From an uncultured Clostridium sp. (GTDB taxonomy: Bacteria > Bacillota > Clostridia > Lachnospirales > Lachnospiraceae): 41,568 bases of DNA. How positions within the stretch are numbered: the first letter of the stretch is position 1; each line of letters starts with the position of its first letter. The position numbers were made by a program, and so were the translations under genes. Location of the stretch: positions 1-41,568 of the forward strand of contig CAMYAO010000019.1 of the NCBI GenBank assembly GCA_947253885.1. Direction: 5' to 3'. The notes beneath the pieces were generated by a model. It worked only from the letters and a program-made list of their open reading frames with translations. It was not told the DNA's origin and searched no databases. Below are positions 13,823-20,775 of this stretch, piece by piece.

Positions 13823-14278
13823 ATGATAAAAATCCTATTCGTTTGCCACGGTAACATCTGTCGTTCTCCCATGGCAGAATACATTATGAAAAATTTGATA
13901 AAAGAATATCCAAAAGAGCAATTTCACATCGCATCGGCTGCTACTTCGACAGAAGAAATCGGAAACGGAGTATATCCTCCGGTAAAAGCCTTATTAAAAG
14001 AAAAAGGAATTGATACTTCCCAAAAACGTGCGGTACAGATTACAGAAGAGGATTATCAAAACTATGACTATCTGATTGCGATGGATCAGAACAATCTCCA
14101 CAATCTAAAAAGGCGATTTGGAAATAGTGTAGAAGAGAAAGTGACCTTGCTGTTATCATATACAGGTAGCGATGCGGATATTTCAGATCCGTGGTACAGC
14201 AGAGATTTTGTGACCTGCTATAAAGAAGTTTTGGCGGGATGTCAAGGACTTTTAACTAAAATAATCACAGAAGGGTAA
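13823..14278 (+). CDS. low-molecular-weight protein tyrosine phosphatase
   Basis: This is a 151-residue protein from the ATG at 13823; an in-frame ATG at 13805 is less likely because no ribosome site precedes it. The catalytic P-loop C8-HGNIC-R14-S is complete and the general-acid loop SDPW is at about 121-124. The enzyme removes phosphate from tyrosine (or arginine) residues on cytoplasmic proteins. Its first codons and all upstream sequence come from the right end of the integrated island; the original start and promoter are stranded at 1437. After excision the gene would begin MTVTKILFVCHGNICRS. Expression in the integrated state therefore depends on element sequence, where no convincing promoter is visible. 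Confidence 0.93.
   Translation: MIKILFVCHGNICRSPMAEYIMKNLIKEYPKEQFHIASAATSTEEIGNGVYPPVKALLKEKGIDTSQKRAVQITEEDYQNYDYLIAMDQNNLHNLKRRFGNSVEEKVTLLLSYTGSDADISDPWYSRDFVTCYKEVLAGCQGLLTKIITEG
13835..13851. other. attR core (17-bp direct repeat)
   Basis: CTATTCGTTTGCCACGG, identical to 1455-1471. It lies in codons 5-10 of the intact phosphatase gene, 184 nt after the integrase stop codon. Confidence 0.8.
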
Positions 14279-14284
14279 CAGAAA

Positions 14285-14926
14285 ATGGGTGCTGCAGCCA
14301 GAAGAAAAAAGATATTGGAGCCGTTAAATAAATTAGGGATATCCAAGATTTCAAACATAGAAGAAGCATTGATAAAACAGTATGGAAAGGAGCGCGCAGC
14401 TGAAATCACAGAGACGAGGGAACGTCTGTCGAAGACAGATCAGTAGGCATTATATTTCTATTTAAATCAGGAGTATGATTTGGCGTTGATTGTAGCAAAC
14501 TATACAGATGCGGATATTATCCGGCAATTTTCCATGTGGATATATGAGCATCGATCAGAATTCAAAGATACTATTTTAGATGTCGGATGTGGAATCGGAA
14601 TCCTTTCCTGTTTTTTGGCATTGATACTCCCTAGGGCACAGATTACGGCATTGGATTGTTCGGAAGCATCTATTAGGATTGCAGAGCAGATAAAATCCAA
14701 ACTTCAGATTTCCAATATAGAGTTTGTGGCAGGTTCGATTCAGGATTTGGAAGATGAGCAGTTTGATACCGTTTTTTCTTCCAGAACTTTTCATGAAAAT
14801 ATAAGAAAAATTGAGCCGGGATATTTGTTTCAATCTTTTTCAGAACAGGTGGCAATCTATCAAAATGCCTATAAACGATATTGCTTTCAGCTTGTTTCAA
14901 AAATGAAAAAAAGGGGGAGAAAATAG
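14285..14926 (+). pseudogene. class I SAM methyltransferase, interrupted
   Basis: ATG at 14285 starts MGAAARRKKILEPLNKLGISK and reaches TAG at 14444-14446 after TDQ. The same frame continues at once with ALYFYLNQEYDLALIVANYTDADIIRQF and the SAM-binding motif ILDVGCGIGILSCF, then ALDCSEASIRIAEQ, up to KMKKRGRK and TAG at 14926. So one gene is cut by an amber codon. At 14906-14917 an A7-G5 run marks a probable frameshift; losing two bases there would join it to the frame ending at 15141. It begins 6 bp after the phosphatase stop, so both were probably one operon. The substrate is unknown. Confidence 0.6.
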
Positions 14927-15141
14927 TCGGATTTTTTACTTATGATAAGAATCAGGTGAAATTGGCGAAAAATTGTATTTATCAAGATAAGGAAAAGAAA
15001 GGAATGTTTTTATTTCATCAGAATAATTACGGTTTTTGGAGTGTGGATATAATCAGTATGGATGAGCTGTCGGAGGCAAAACAGGAAATAGAAAGACATA
15101 AGCAGATAGATCGGGCAAGAGGCTATATTGTTCGGGAATAG
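14881..15141 (+). CDS. hypothetical protein or 3' part of the methyltransferase gene
   Basis: The distinctive part begins near 14926 (VGFFTYDKNQVKLAKNCIYQDKEKKG) and runs to GYIVRE, about 70 residues. The only in-frame standard start (TTG at 14881) overlaps the methyltransferase reading frame and has no ribosome site, while GGGGGAG at 14913-14919 lies right before a non-standard ATA codon. Either the original ATG was lost or this is the C-terminal end of the interrupted methyltransferase. I do not recognise a family. Confidence 0.4.
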   Translation: MLSACFKNEKKGEKIVGFFTYDKNQVKLAKNCIYQDKEKKGMFLFHQNNYGFWSVDIISMDELSEAKQEIERHKQIDRARGYIVRE

Positions 15142-15154
15142 CAGGGAGAGGAAA

Positions 15155-15652
15155 ATGGAGAGATTTGAAAAATTGCCTAAAAGAGCAGTTGCAGTCAATT
15201 TGATATCGACAACCATCGTGATCCTAATATTGGGAGCAATACGATGGGGGGTGCAGATGGGATGTCGGAAGTTTGGAGTGCCTGAACGAGTGAAGATAGT
15301 GGTATTTTGGGGAACACTTTTTATTGTTTGTTTAGTGACAGTTTATTTTTTATTACAGGCAATTGTCGGAACGTTACGCTTTCGTTATCGTATGACATCA
15401 TCAGCAGTGGAAAGTTATGCGGGAATTATTGGGCGAGTACATGAAATTGTTCCGATTCGGAAAATGATTCAGATTAATATTGAGCAGGGAATATTGGACA
15501 CGGTGTTCGGGTTGGCTGATATAGAAATAATAACAGCAGGTGGGAAAATGACATGGGAGAATTTGCTGGTATCAGAGGCTGAGAAGCTTGCAGAAAAGCT
15601 GACAGATAAAATCAATGAATTCGAAGAGGGAGAAGAACAGGATGCAGGATAA
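15155..15652 (+). CDS. ydbS: YdbS-like PH-domain membrane protein
   Basis: This is a 165-residue protein from the ATG at 15155 with GGGAGAGG upstream. Two hydrophobic helices at about 17-35 and 52-74 are followed by a bacterial PH-2 (DUF304) domain: RYRMTSSAVESYAGIIGRVHEIVPIRKMIQINIEQGILDTVFGLADIEIIT. The YdbS/YdbT pair occurs widely in Firmicutes as neighbouring membrane proteins with cytoplasmic PH-like domains, linked to envelope stress and antimicrobial peptide tolerance. It overlaps ydbT by 11 bp. Confidence 0.85.
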   Translation: MERFEKLPKRAVAVNLISTTIVILILGAIRWGVQMGCRKFGVPERVKIVVFWGTLFIVCLVTVYFLLQAIVGTLRFRYRMTSSAVESYAGIIGRVHEIVPIRKMIQINIEQGILDTVFGLADIEIITAGGKMTWENLLVSEAEKLAEKLTDKINEFEEGEEQDAG

Positions 15653-17165
15653 GCAAGTACAGGTTTTTCGTAATCATCCATATTTAATTATTCGTCGGTT
15701 AATTATGATAGCGGTAGTAGTTGCGGTTGCGATAGGAAAAGAGATTGGAAAAGCAATTGAAAACGAAACCGCTATTATGAAAATTAAGGATTCTATTTGG
15801 AAAATCGGGGCAGAGAACAGGAGCGTTGTGTCAATCATTATTATATTGATATTGATGGCAGCGGCTTTTATTGTATTCTATAGTTTTTTTATTTGGAAAA
15901 ATTCTGTGATTGAACTACATGAAGATTATATTCTGTTTTTTAAGAGAGGATTGATTGTAAAAAAACGTAATAAGGTACAGTATAAAAATATTACGAATAT
16001 AACAATAAAAGGAAGTTTATTATCCGGAATATTTCGGTTTAAAACTGTGACCTGTGATATTAATTCAACGGTAACTGCCAAAACAGATGATTATGTAATT
16101 TTGCTTGGTAACGAGAAAGCACAGTTGTTCCGAAATACTGTTTTGAAGCTGCAGAAAAAATCAGAAGGAAGTGGCAGGACAGACAAACGGGAGAAACAAT
16201 CGAAAAGAAAATCGGAAAACATAAACTTTCAGTTCGGTTATTCGATAAAACAAAAAATCATACATATATTATTGGAAAGTACCATATCTCTGGTGGTTGG
16301 GGTGTTTATTTCTATAGCCGCAGTTTTCAGTGTCCGGCACATGATCGGAATTAGTGTGTTTCTTTTGGTACTGCTTCCGATTGCAAAGGGGCTATATTCC
16401 AATTTAAATCGATATTTCGGATATCAGGTACAACGACAAGGAAGTCAGATTACGATTTCTTATGGATTAGTGGATACGAGAACTTATCATATTGAAGTGG
16501 AACATATCAGTTCAGTGATGGAAGAACAGGGAGTATTGGCACGTTTATTCGGATATGTTAAGTTGGGATTTGAAGTGATCGGTGTAGGAAATGAAAAGGA
16601 TGAATCTAAAGAATTGAGCCTCTATTTGCCGAAAAAGCAAATGTATGACTATGGGAGGGCTTTAATACCCGAGTTTTCTTTAGAGGAGAAGGTCTATACA
16701 TATCAAAACAAATGTTATGCATGTATAGAGGCATGCAAGACAATCTGCTGCAGTGCAGTGCTGATTTTTATCTTGTATTATGTAAAAGTATTTGCTTTTT
16801 TGGAAAAAAAATCCGGATTGTTTTCAACAGGAGTCTTGGTAGTAATTTTGTTTTTGACGGTTCTATTGTGTTTGAAGTCTTTTTTTTATCAGGGAATTGT
16901 AATGGAGGAAGATCAGTTGTTGTTTGAGCAGGGACTTTTTACAAAGAGCCGGACAGTGGTTCCCTTTGATCGAATTGATATTTTATCCGTAGAATACGGA
17001 ATTGCAGGAAAATGGCTTGGTATGGAGCGATTAAAGGTTCACTATAAAGATTCAGACGGTTGTGCTTGTGAGGTAACACCTTACTATCGAAGAGGAACTT
17101 TTAGGGTAATCGAAGAACAGTTCTGTTACTTTTTTCGTACAAAATTGAATACATCTGATGGATAG
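15642..17165 (+). CDS. ydbT: YdbT-like protein with repeated PH domains
   Basis: This is a 507-residue protein from the ATG at 15642, with GAGGGAG upstream inside the end of ydbS. Three bacterial PH-2 units are separated by paired membrane helices: unit 1 follows VIELHEDYILFFKRGLIVKK, unit 2 follows RQGSQITISYGLVDTRTYHIEVEHIS, and unit 3 follows EDQLLFEQGLFTKSRTVVPFDRID. This is the standard YdbT layout and length. It works with YdbS, probably at the inner face of the membrane. Confidence 0.87.
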   Translation: MQDKQVQVFRNHPYLIIRRLIMIAVVVAVAIGKEIGKAIENETAIMKIKDSIWKIGAENRSVVSIIIILILMAAAFIVFYSFFIWKNSVIELHEDYILFFKRGLIVKKRNKVQYKNITNITIKGSLLSGIFRFKTVTCDINSTVTAKTDDYVILLGNEKAQLFRNTVLKLQKKSEGSGRTDKREKQSKRKSENINFQFGYSIKQKIIHILLESTISLVVGVFISIAAVFSVRHMIGISVFLLVLLPIAKGLYSNLNRYFGYQVQRQGSQITISYGLVDTRTYHIEVEHISSVMEEQGVLARLFGYVKLGFEVIGVGNEKDESKELSLYLPKKQMYDYGRALIPEFSLEEKVYTYQNKCYACIEACKTICCSAVLIFILYYVKVFAFLEKKSGLFSTGVLVVILFLTVLLCLKSFFYQGIVMEEDQLLFEQGLFTKSRTVVPFDRIDILSVEYGIAGKWLGMERLKVHYKDSDGCACEVTPYYRRGTFRVIEEQFCYFFRTKLNTSDG

Positions 17166-17247
17166 CTTCCACAAACTGCAATACAATGTTAAAATAATAA
17201 CCATCTTGGGACGTGAGTGAGTTAAAAAATGAGGGAGGAGATTGTAT

Positions 17248-18003
17248 ATGGTTTTTCAGGAAGTGGAATCAATATCAAATGCAGCAGTAAAGAAAGAGGG
17301 ATTATTACAGGAACATAGGGGAAAATATATGATTCGTGCAATTATGGCAGGGGTTTTTGTGGCATTGGCGATGGTGTTAAATACGGTCAGTAACCACATC
17401 TTTTTCCAATCTAATCCGGCGGCAGGAAAAGTAGTCGGAGCCTTATATTTCTCTGTAGCCGTGTTATTGATTGTGCTGGTGGGCGGAGAGTTATACACAG
17501 GTAATAATTTTGTCATGGGATTTGCTTCTTATGATCATCGTGTTAAATGGAAAAAAACAGTTCAGATTTGGATAGTGAGCTGGATAGGCAATTTGATCGG
17601 AGCAATCGGATTTGCACTTTTATTTGTGGCTGCCGGAGTATCCGGTTCCGATGCTTACATACGGAGTTTTATGCACGGGAAAATTTACATCCCGTATAAT
17701 GAAATGTTCTTTCGGGCAATATTATGTAATTTTATGGTATGTCTTGCCGTATTGTGCGGAATGAAGATCAAATCGGATGTTGGAAAAATTGTAATGATTA
17801 TTATTTTGATCAGCGGATTTACGATATCCGGCTTTGAGCATTCGGTAGCAGATATGGGAATCTATACACTGAGTGCTGTTTTTACACCGGAGATTCCTAT
17901 TGGGAAGTTGCTTTTAAATCTGATAATAGTAAGTGTTGGAAATATGGTCGGAGGGACATTGCTTTTGGCATTACCGATCAGAAAAATGAGTTTGGACAAA
18001 TAG
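17248..18003 (+). CDS. formate/nitrite transporter (FNT) family channel
   Basis: This is a 251-residue, six-helix protein. The ATG at 17248 follows GGGAGGAG by seven bases. FNT signatures are GGELYTGNNFVM in the first half-repeat, the NFMVCLAVLCG segment, and SGFEHSVADMGIYT with the pore histidine. The family conducts formate, nitrite or hydrosulfide across the membrane. The neighbours do not identify which anion; export of formate would suit a fermentative anaerobe. A single-gene unit is likely, 82 bp after ydbT. Confidence 0.9.
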   Translation: MVFQEVESISNAAVKKEGLLQEHRGKYMIRAIMAGVFVALAMVLNTVSNHIFFQSNPAAGKVVGALYFSVAVLLIVLVGGELYTGNNFVMGFASYDHRVKWKKTVQIWIVSWIGNLIGAIGFALLFVAAGVSGSDAYIRSFMHGKIYIPYNEMFFRAILCNFMVCLAVLCGMKIKSDVGKIVMIIILISGFTISGFEHSVADMGIYTLSAVFTPEIPIGKLLLNLIIVSVGNMVGGTLLLALPIRKMSLDK

Positions 18004-18020
18004 AAAAAAAGTGGTATGAT
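17992..18020 (+). promoter_or_regulatory. ddh promoter
   Basis: TTGGAC (17992-17997), a 17-bp spacer and TATGAT (18015-18020), 36 bp before the ddh start and overlapping the end of the FNT gene. Confidence 0.6.
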
Positions 18021-18056
18021 ATTTGTCAGAAAAAATACAAGATAAAGGAGACAGAT

Positions 18057-19043
18057 ATGGGTACAAGAATTGGTATTTTAGGTTATGGAAACCTTGGAAA
18101 AGGTGTGGAAGTTGCAGTTAAAGCGGCACCGGATATGGAACTGGCAGGAGTATTTACCCGCAGAGATCCGGAATCTGTTTCTATTCTTACAGAGGGAGTT
18201 CCGGTTGTAAATGTAAGCGAGATAGAGAACTGGACCGATAAAATAGATGTACTGATCCTTTGTGGAGGAAGTGCGACCGATTTACCTGTTCAGACACCGA
18301 AATATGCAGAGAAGTTTCATGTGGTAGACAGTTTTGATACACATGCTAATATTCCGAATCATTTTGCAAATGTTGATAAGGCGGCAAAAGAGAACGGAAA
18401 AGTTGCAATTATCTCTGTAGGCTGGGATCCCGGAATGTTTTCTCTCAACCGAGTTTATGCAAATGCCGTTTTGCCGGACGGAAAGGATTATACTTTCTGG
18501 GGAAAAGGAGTATCGCAGGGACATTCTGATGCGATTCGTCGTATAGATGGGGTTAAAAATGCGAAACAATATACTATTCCGGTGGAAAGCGCATTAGAGG
18601 CTGTTCGTTCCGGACAAAATCCGGACTTGACCACCCGGCAGAAACATACAAGAGAGTGCTTTGTTGTGTTGGAAGAGGGAGCGGATGCAGCTAAAGTAGA
18701 AAAAGAAATTGTTGAAATGCCGAATTATTTTGCAGATTACGATACAACAGTACATTTTATTTCAGAAGAAGAATTATTAGCGGATCATAGCGGAATGGCA
18801 CATGGCGGCTTTGTGTTCCGTACCGGCAAAACCGGCACGAATAAGGAACATCACCATGTAATAGAGTACAGCTTAAAGTTGGATTCCAATCCGGAATTTA
18901 CGACTTCTGTACTGGTTGCATATGCTCGTGCGGCAAAGAGATTGGCGGATGAAGGGGCAAAGGGTTGCAAAACTGTATTAGATATTGCGCCGGCCTATTT
19001 ATGCACACAGTCAGGAGAAGAATTAAGAGCACATTTACTGTAA
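18057..19043 (+). CDS. ddh: meso-diaminopimelate D-dehydrogenase
   Basis: This is a 328-residue protein. It opens with an NADP-binding Rossmann motif (RIGILGYGNLGKGVE) and carries the family segments DVLILCGGSATDLP, VDSFDTHANIPNHF, VGWDPGMFSLNR and WGKGVSQGHSDAIRRI. It catalyses the one-step reductive amination of tetrahydrodipicolinate to meso-diaminopimelate, feeding peptidoglycan and lysine synthesis. The length is normal for the family and the ribosome site AAAGGAG is in place. It is a single gene with its own promoter and terminator. Confidence 0.95.
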   Translation: MGTRIGILGYGNLGKGVEVAVKAAPDMELAGVFTRRDPESVSILTEGVPVVNVSEIENWTDKIDVLILCGGSATDLPVQTPKYAEKFHVVDSFDTHANIPNHFANVDKAAKENGKVAIISVGWDPGMFSLNRVYANAVLPDGKDYTFWGKGVSQGHSDAIRRIDGVKNAKQYTIPVESALEAVRSGQNPDLTTRQKHTRECFVVLEEGADAAKVEKEIVEMPNYFADYDTTVHFISEEELLADHSGMAHGGFVFRTGKTGTNKEHHHVIEYSLKLDSNPEFTTSVLVAYARAAKRLADEGAKGCKTVLDIAPAYLCTQSGEELRAHLL

Positions 19044-19050
19044 GAAAAAC

Positions 19051-19086
19051 AAACGGTATTCGTTTAGGAACGGGTACCGTTTTGTG
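19051..19086 (+). terminator. ddh terminator
   Basis: AAACGGTA (19051-19058) pairs with TACCGTTT (19075-19082), followed by TGTGTT. A TATAAT at 19088-19093 directly behind is probably the -10 box for ridA. Confidence 0.65.
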
Positions 19087-19134
19087 TTATAATCGACTAA
19101 AAACAGATAAATAGATATAAGAGAGGTTACAGAT

Positions 19135-19512
19135 ATGAAAAAAGTACTTTCCACTACAGAAGCACCGGAAGCGTTAGGGCCATATTCTCAGGCAATTGAG
19201 ACAGAGACAACGGTATATTGTTCCGGACAGTTAGGTTTAGATCCTAAAACAGGAGCATTTGCAGGAGAGGATGTGAGTGAACAGACAAAACAGGCATTTG
19301 AAAATATTAAATCTGTATTAAAGGAAGCCGGGTTGGGACTTCAGAATGTTGTAAAGACAACGGTTTTGTTGTCAGATATTGAGGATTTCGGGCCGATGAA
19401 TGAAGTATATGCTACCTTTTTTGAAGCGCCGTTTCCGGCACGTTCGGCATTTGCGGTAAAAGATATTCCAAAAGGGGCAAAAGTTGAGATTGAAGTGATT
19501 GCGGTGAAGTAA
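19135..19512 (+). CDS. ridA: RidA family reactive intermediate deaminase
   Basis: This is a 125-residue protein with the full family pattern: APEALGPYSQAI, YCSGQLGLDPKTG, QTKQAFENIKSVLKEAG, KTTVLLSDIEDF, and the C-terminal PARSAFAVKDIPKGAKVEIEVIA with the substrate-binding Arg. It hydrolyses 2-aminoacrylate and related enamines that arise from PLP enzymes. It has a good ribosome site (GAGAGG). It lies three bases before pepT, suggesting an operon tied to amino-acid and peptide breakdown. Confidence 0.95.
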   Translation: MKKVLSTTEAPEALGPYSQAIETETTVYCSGQLGLDPKTGAFAGEDVSEQTKQAFENIKSVLKEAGLGLQNVVKTTVLLSDIEDFGPMNEVYATFFEAPFPARSAFAVKDIPKGAKVEIEVIAVK

Positions 19513-19515
19513 ATT

Positions 19516-20775
19516 ATGAATAGAGAAGATTTCAAGTCGGTAACGGAGCGTTTTCTTCGTTACATTAAAATAGATACAGAAGCAGATGAGGCATGTGAGA
19601 CATTCCCAAGTACGGAAAAGCAAAAAAATTTGGCGAGAATTTTACGGCAAGAATTGTCCGACTTGGGAATTCAGGCAGAAATGGATGAAACATACGGTTA
19701 TGTATATGCCCAAATTCCATCTACGATAGAAGATGAAACGGATCAGAGAAATCAGAAGGTGATTGCATTCATTTCTCATATGGATACGGCACCGGCATTT
19801 TCCGGGAAAGATGTAAATCCTCAAATTGTAAAAAATTATCAGGGACAGATATTGCCTTTATGTGAGGGAGTAGAGTTAAATCCGCAAGAGTTTCCGGATC
19901 TGAAAAAGTTTATTGGACAGGATTTGATTACGACAGACGGAACCACACTCTTGGGAGCGGATGACAAAGCGGGGGTCGCAGAGATTATGACTATGGCGGC
20001 ATATTTTATGGCACATCCGGAACAGGAGCACGGTCCGATTGCAATCTGCTTTACACCGGACGAAGAGGTCGGTCGAGGCGTAGATTTTATTGATTTGGAA
20101 AGAGTTGGAGCGGACTTTGCATATACAGTGGATGGAGGTATTTTGGGAGAACTGGAATACGAAAACTTTAATGCAGCCGGAGCAACGGTTGTAATCCATG
20201 GAAAAAGTGTGCATCCAGGTTCGGCAAAAAATACGATGATCAATGCATCTGAAGTGGCTATGGAGCTGGCGAGTGCTCTACCGGCGGATCAGACCCCGAG
20301 ATATACAGAAGGTTATGAGGGATTTTTCTTTTTGGAGCATCTGGAGGGAGAAATTGAGCTGGCAAAAATGGACTATATTATTCGCGATCATGACAAGGAT
20401 AAGTTTGAAGAAAAGAAGTTTCTTCTTTGTAAAATTGCAGCAGATCTAAATCGGAAATATGGAGAGGGAACGGTAGAACTTTCTATAAAAGATTCTTACT
20501 ACAATATGTCAGAGAAGATTCAGCCATATATGTTTTTGATTGACAGAGCCAGAGAATGTATGGAGGAATTGGACATTACACCGATTATATCTCCGATTCG
20601 CGGAGGAACTGACGGGGCAAGACTTTCTTTTATGGGACTTCCGACACCGAATCTATGTGCAGGCGGATTGAATTTTCACGGAAAATATGAATTTATCAGC
20701 ATTCAATCAATGGAAACCATTGCACAGTTAATTACAATAATTGCACAGAAAGTATTTACAGAAGTAGAACAATGA
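19516..20775 (+). CDS. pepT: peptidase T (tripeptide aminopeptidase)
   Basis: This is a 419-residue M20B metallopeptidase. Metal-ligand motifs are SHMDTAPAFSG, LLGADDKAGVAEIM, TPDEEVGRG (catalytic Glu pair), YTVDGG and, near the end, the CAGGLNFHGKYE histidine segment. It cleaves the N-terminal residue from tripeptides in the cytoplasm. Length and motif order are typical. It is preceded by ridA and overlaps the ABC-F gene downstream by four bases. Confidence 0.95.
   Translation: MNREDFKSVTERFLRYIKIDTEADEACETFPSTEKQKNLARILRQELSDLGIQAEMDETYGYVYAQIPSTIEDETDQRNQKVIAFISHMDTAPAFSGKDVNPQIVKNYQGQILPLCEGVELNPQEFPDLKKFIGQDLITTDGTTLLGADDKAGVAEIMTMAAYFMAHPEQEHGPIAICFTPDEEVGRGVDFIDLERVGADFAYTVDGGILGELEYENFNAAGATVVIHGKSVHPGSAKNTMINASEVAMELASALPADQTPRYTEGYEGFFFLEHLEGEIELAKMDYIIRDHDKDKFEEKKFLLCKIAADLNRKYGEGTVELSIKDSYYNMSEKIQPYMFLIDRARECMEELDITPIISPIRGGTDGARLSFMGLPTPNLCAGGLNFHGKYEFISIQSMETIAQLITIIAQKVFTEVEQ

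Larger units (their letters stand above)
1455..13851. mobile_element. 12.4-kb integrated defence island (tyrosine-integrase type) in the LMW-PTP gene
   Basis: The boundaries are a 17-bp direct repeat inside the phosphatase gene, one copy at each end. Integrase and excisionase sit at the right end next to attR, with the RepA_N-like initiator and DnaC-like loader just inside. The left two thirds is cargo: AbiF, the DUF4417 operon, an ImmR/ImmA-like pair and a type III restriction-modification system. No relaxase, coupling protein, type IV secretion or phage structural gene is present, so it is not self-transmissible as seen here. The integrase has an amber codon and a primase is decayed, suggesting an ageing element. 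Known analogues are the ICE/mobilizable elements with Tn916-type Int/Xis. Confidence 0.8.

Noticed and set aside
9913..14446. Alternative genetic code with TAG as a sense codon
   Set aside because: Several core genes in the window end in TAG with correct family length, and the primase remnant also has TGA and TAA stops, so decay is the simpler reading.
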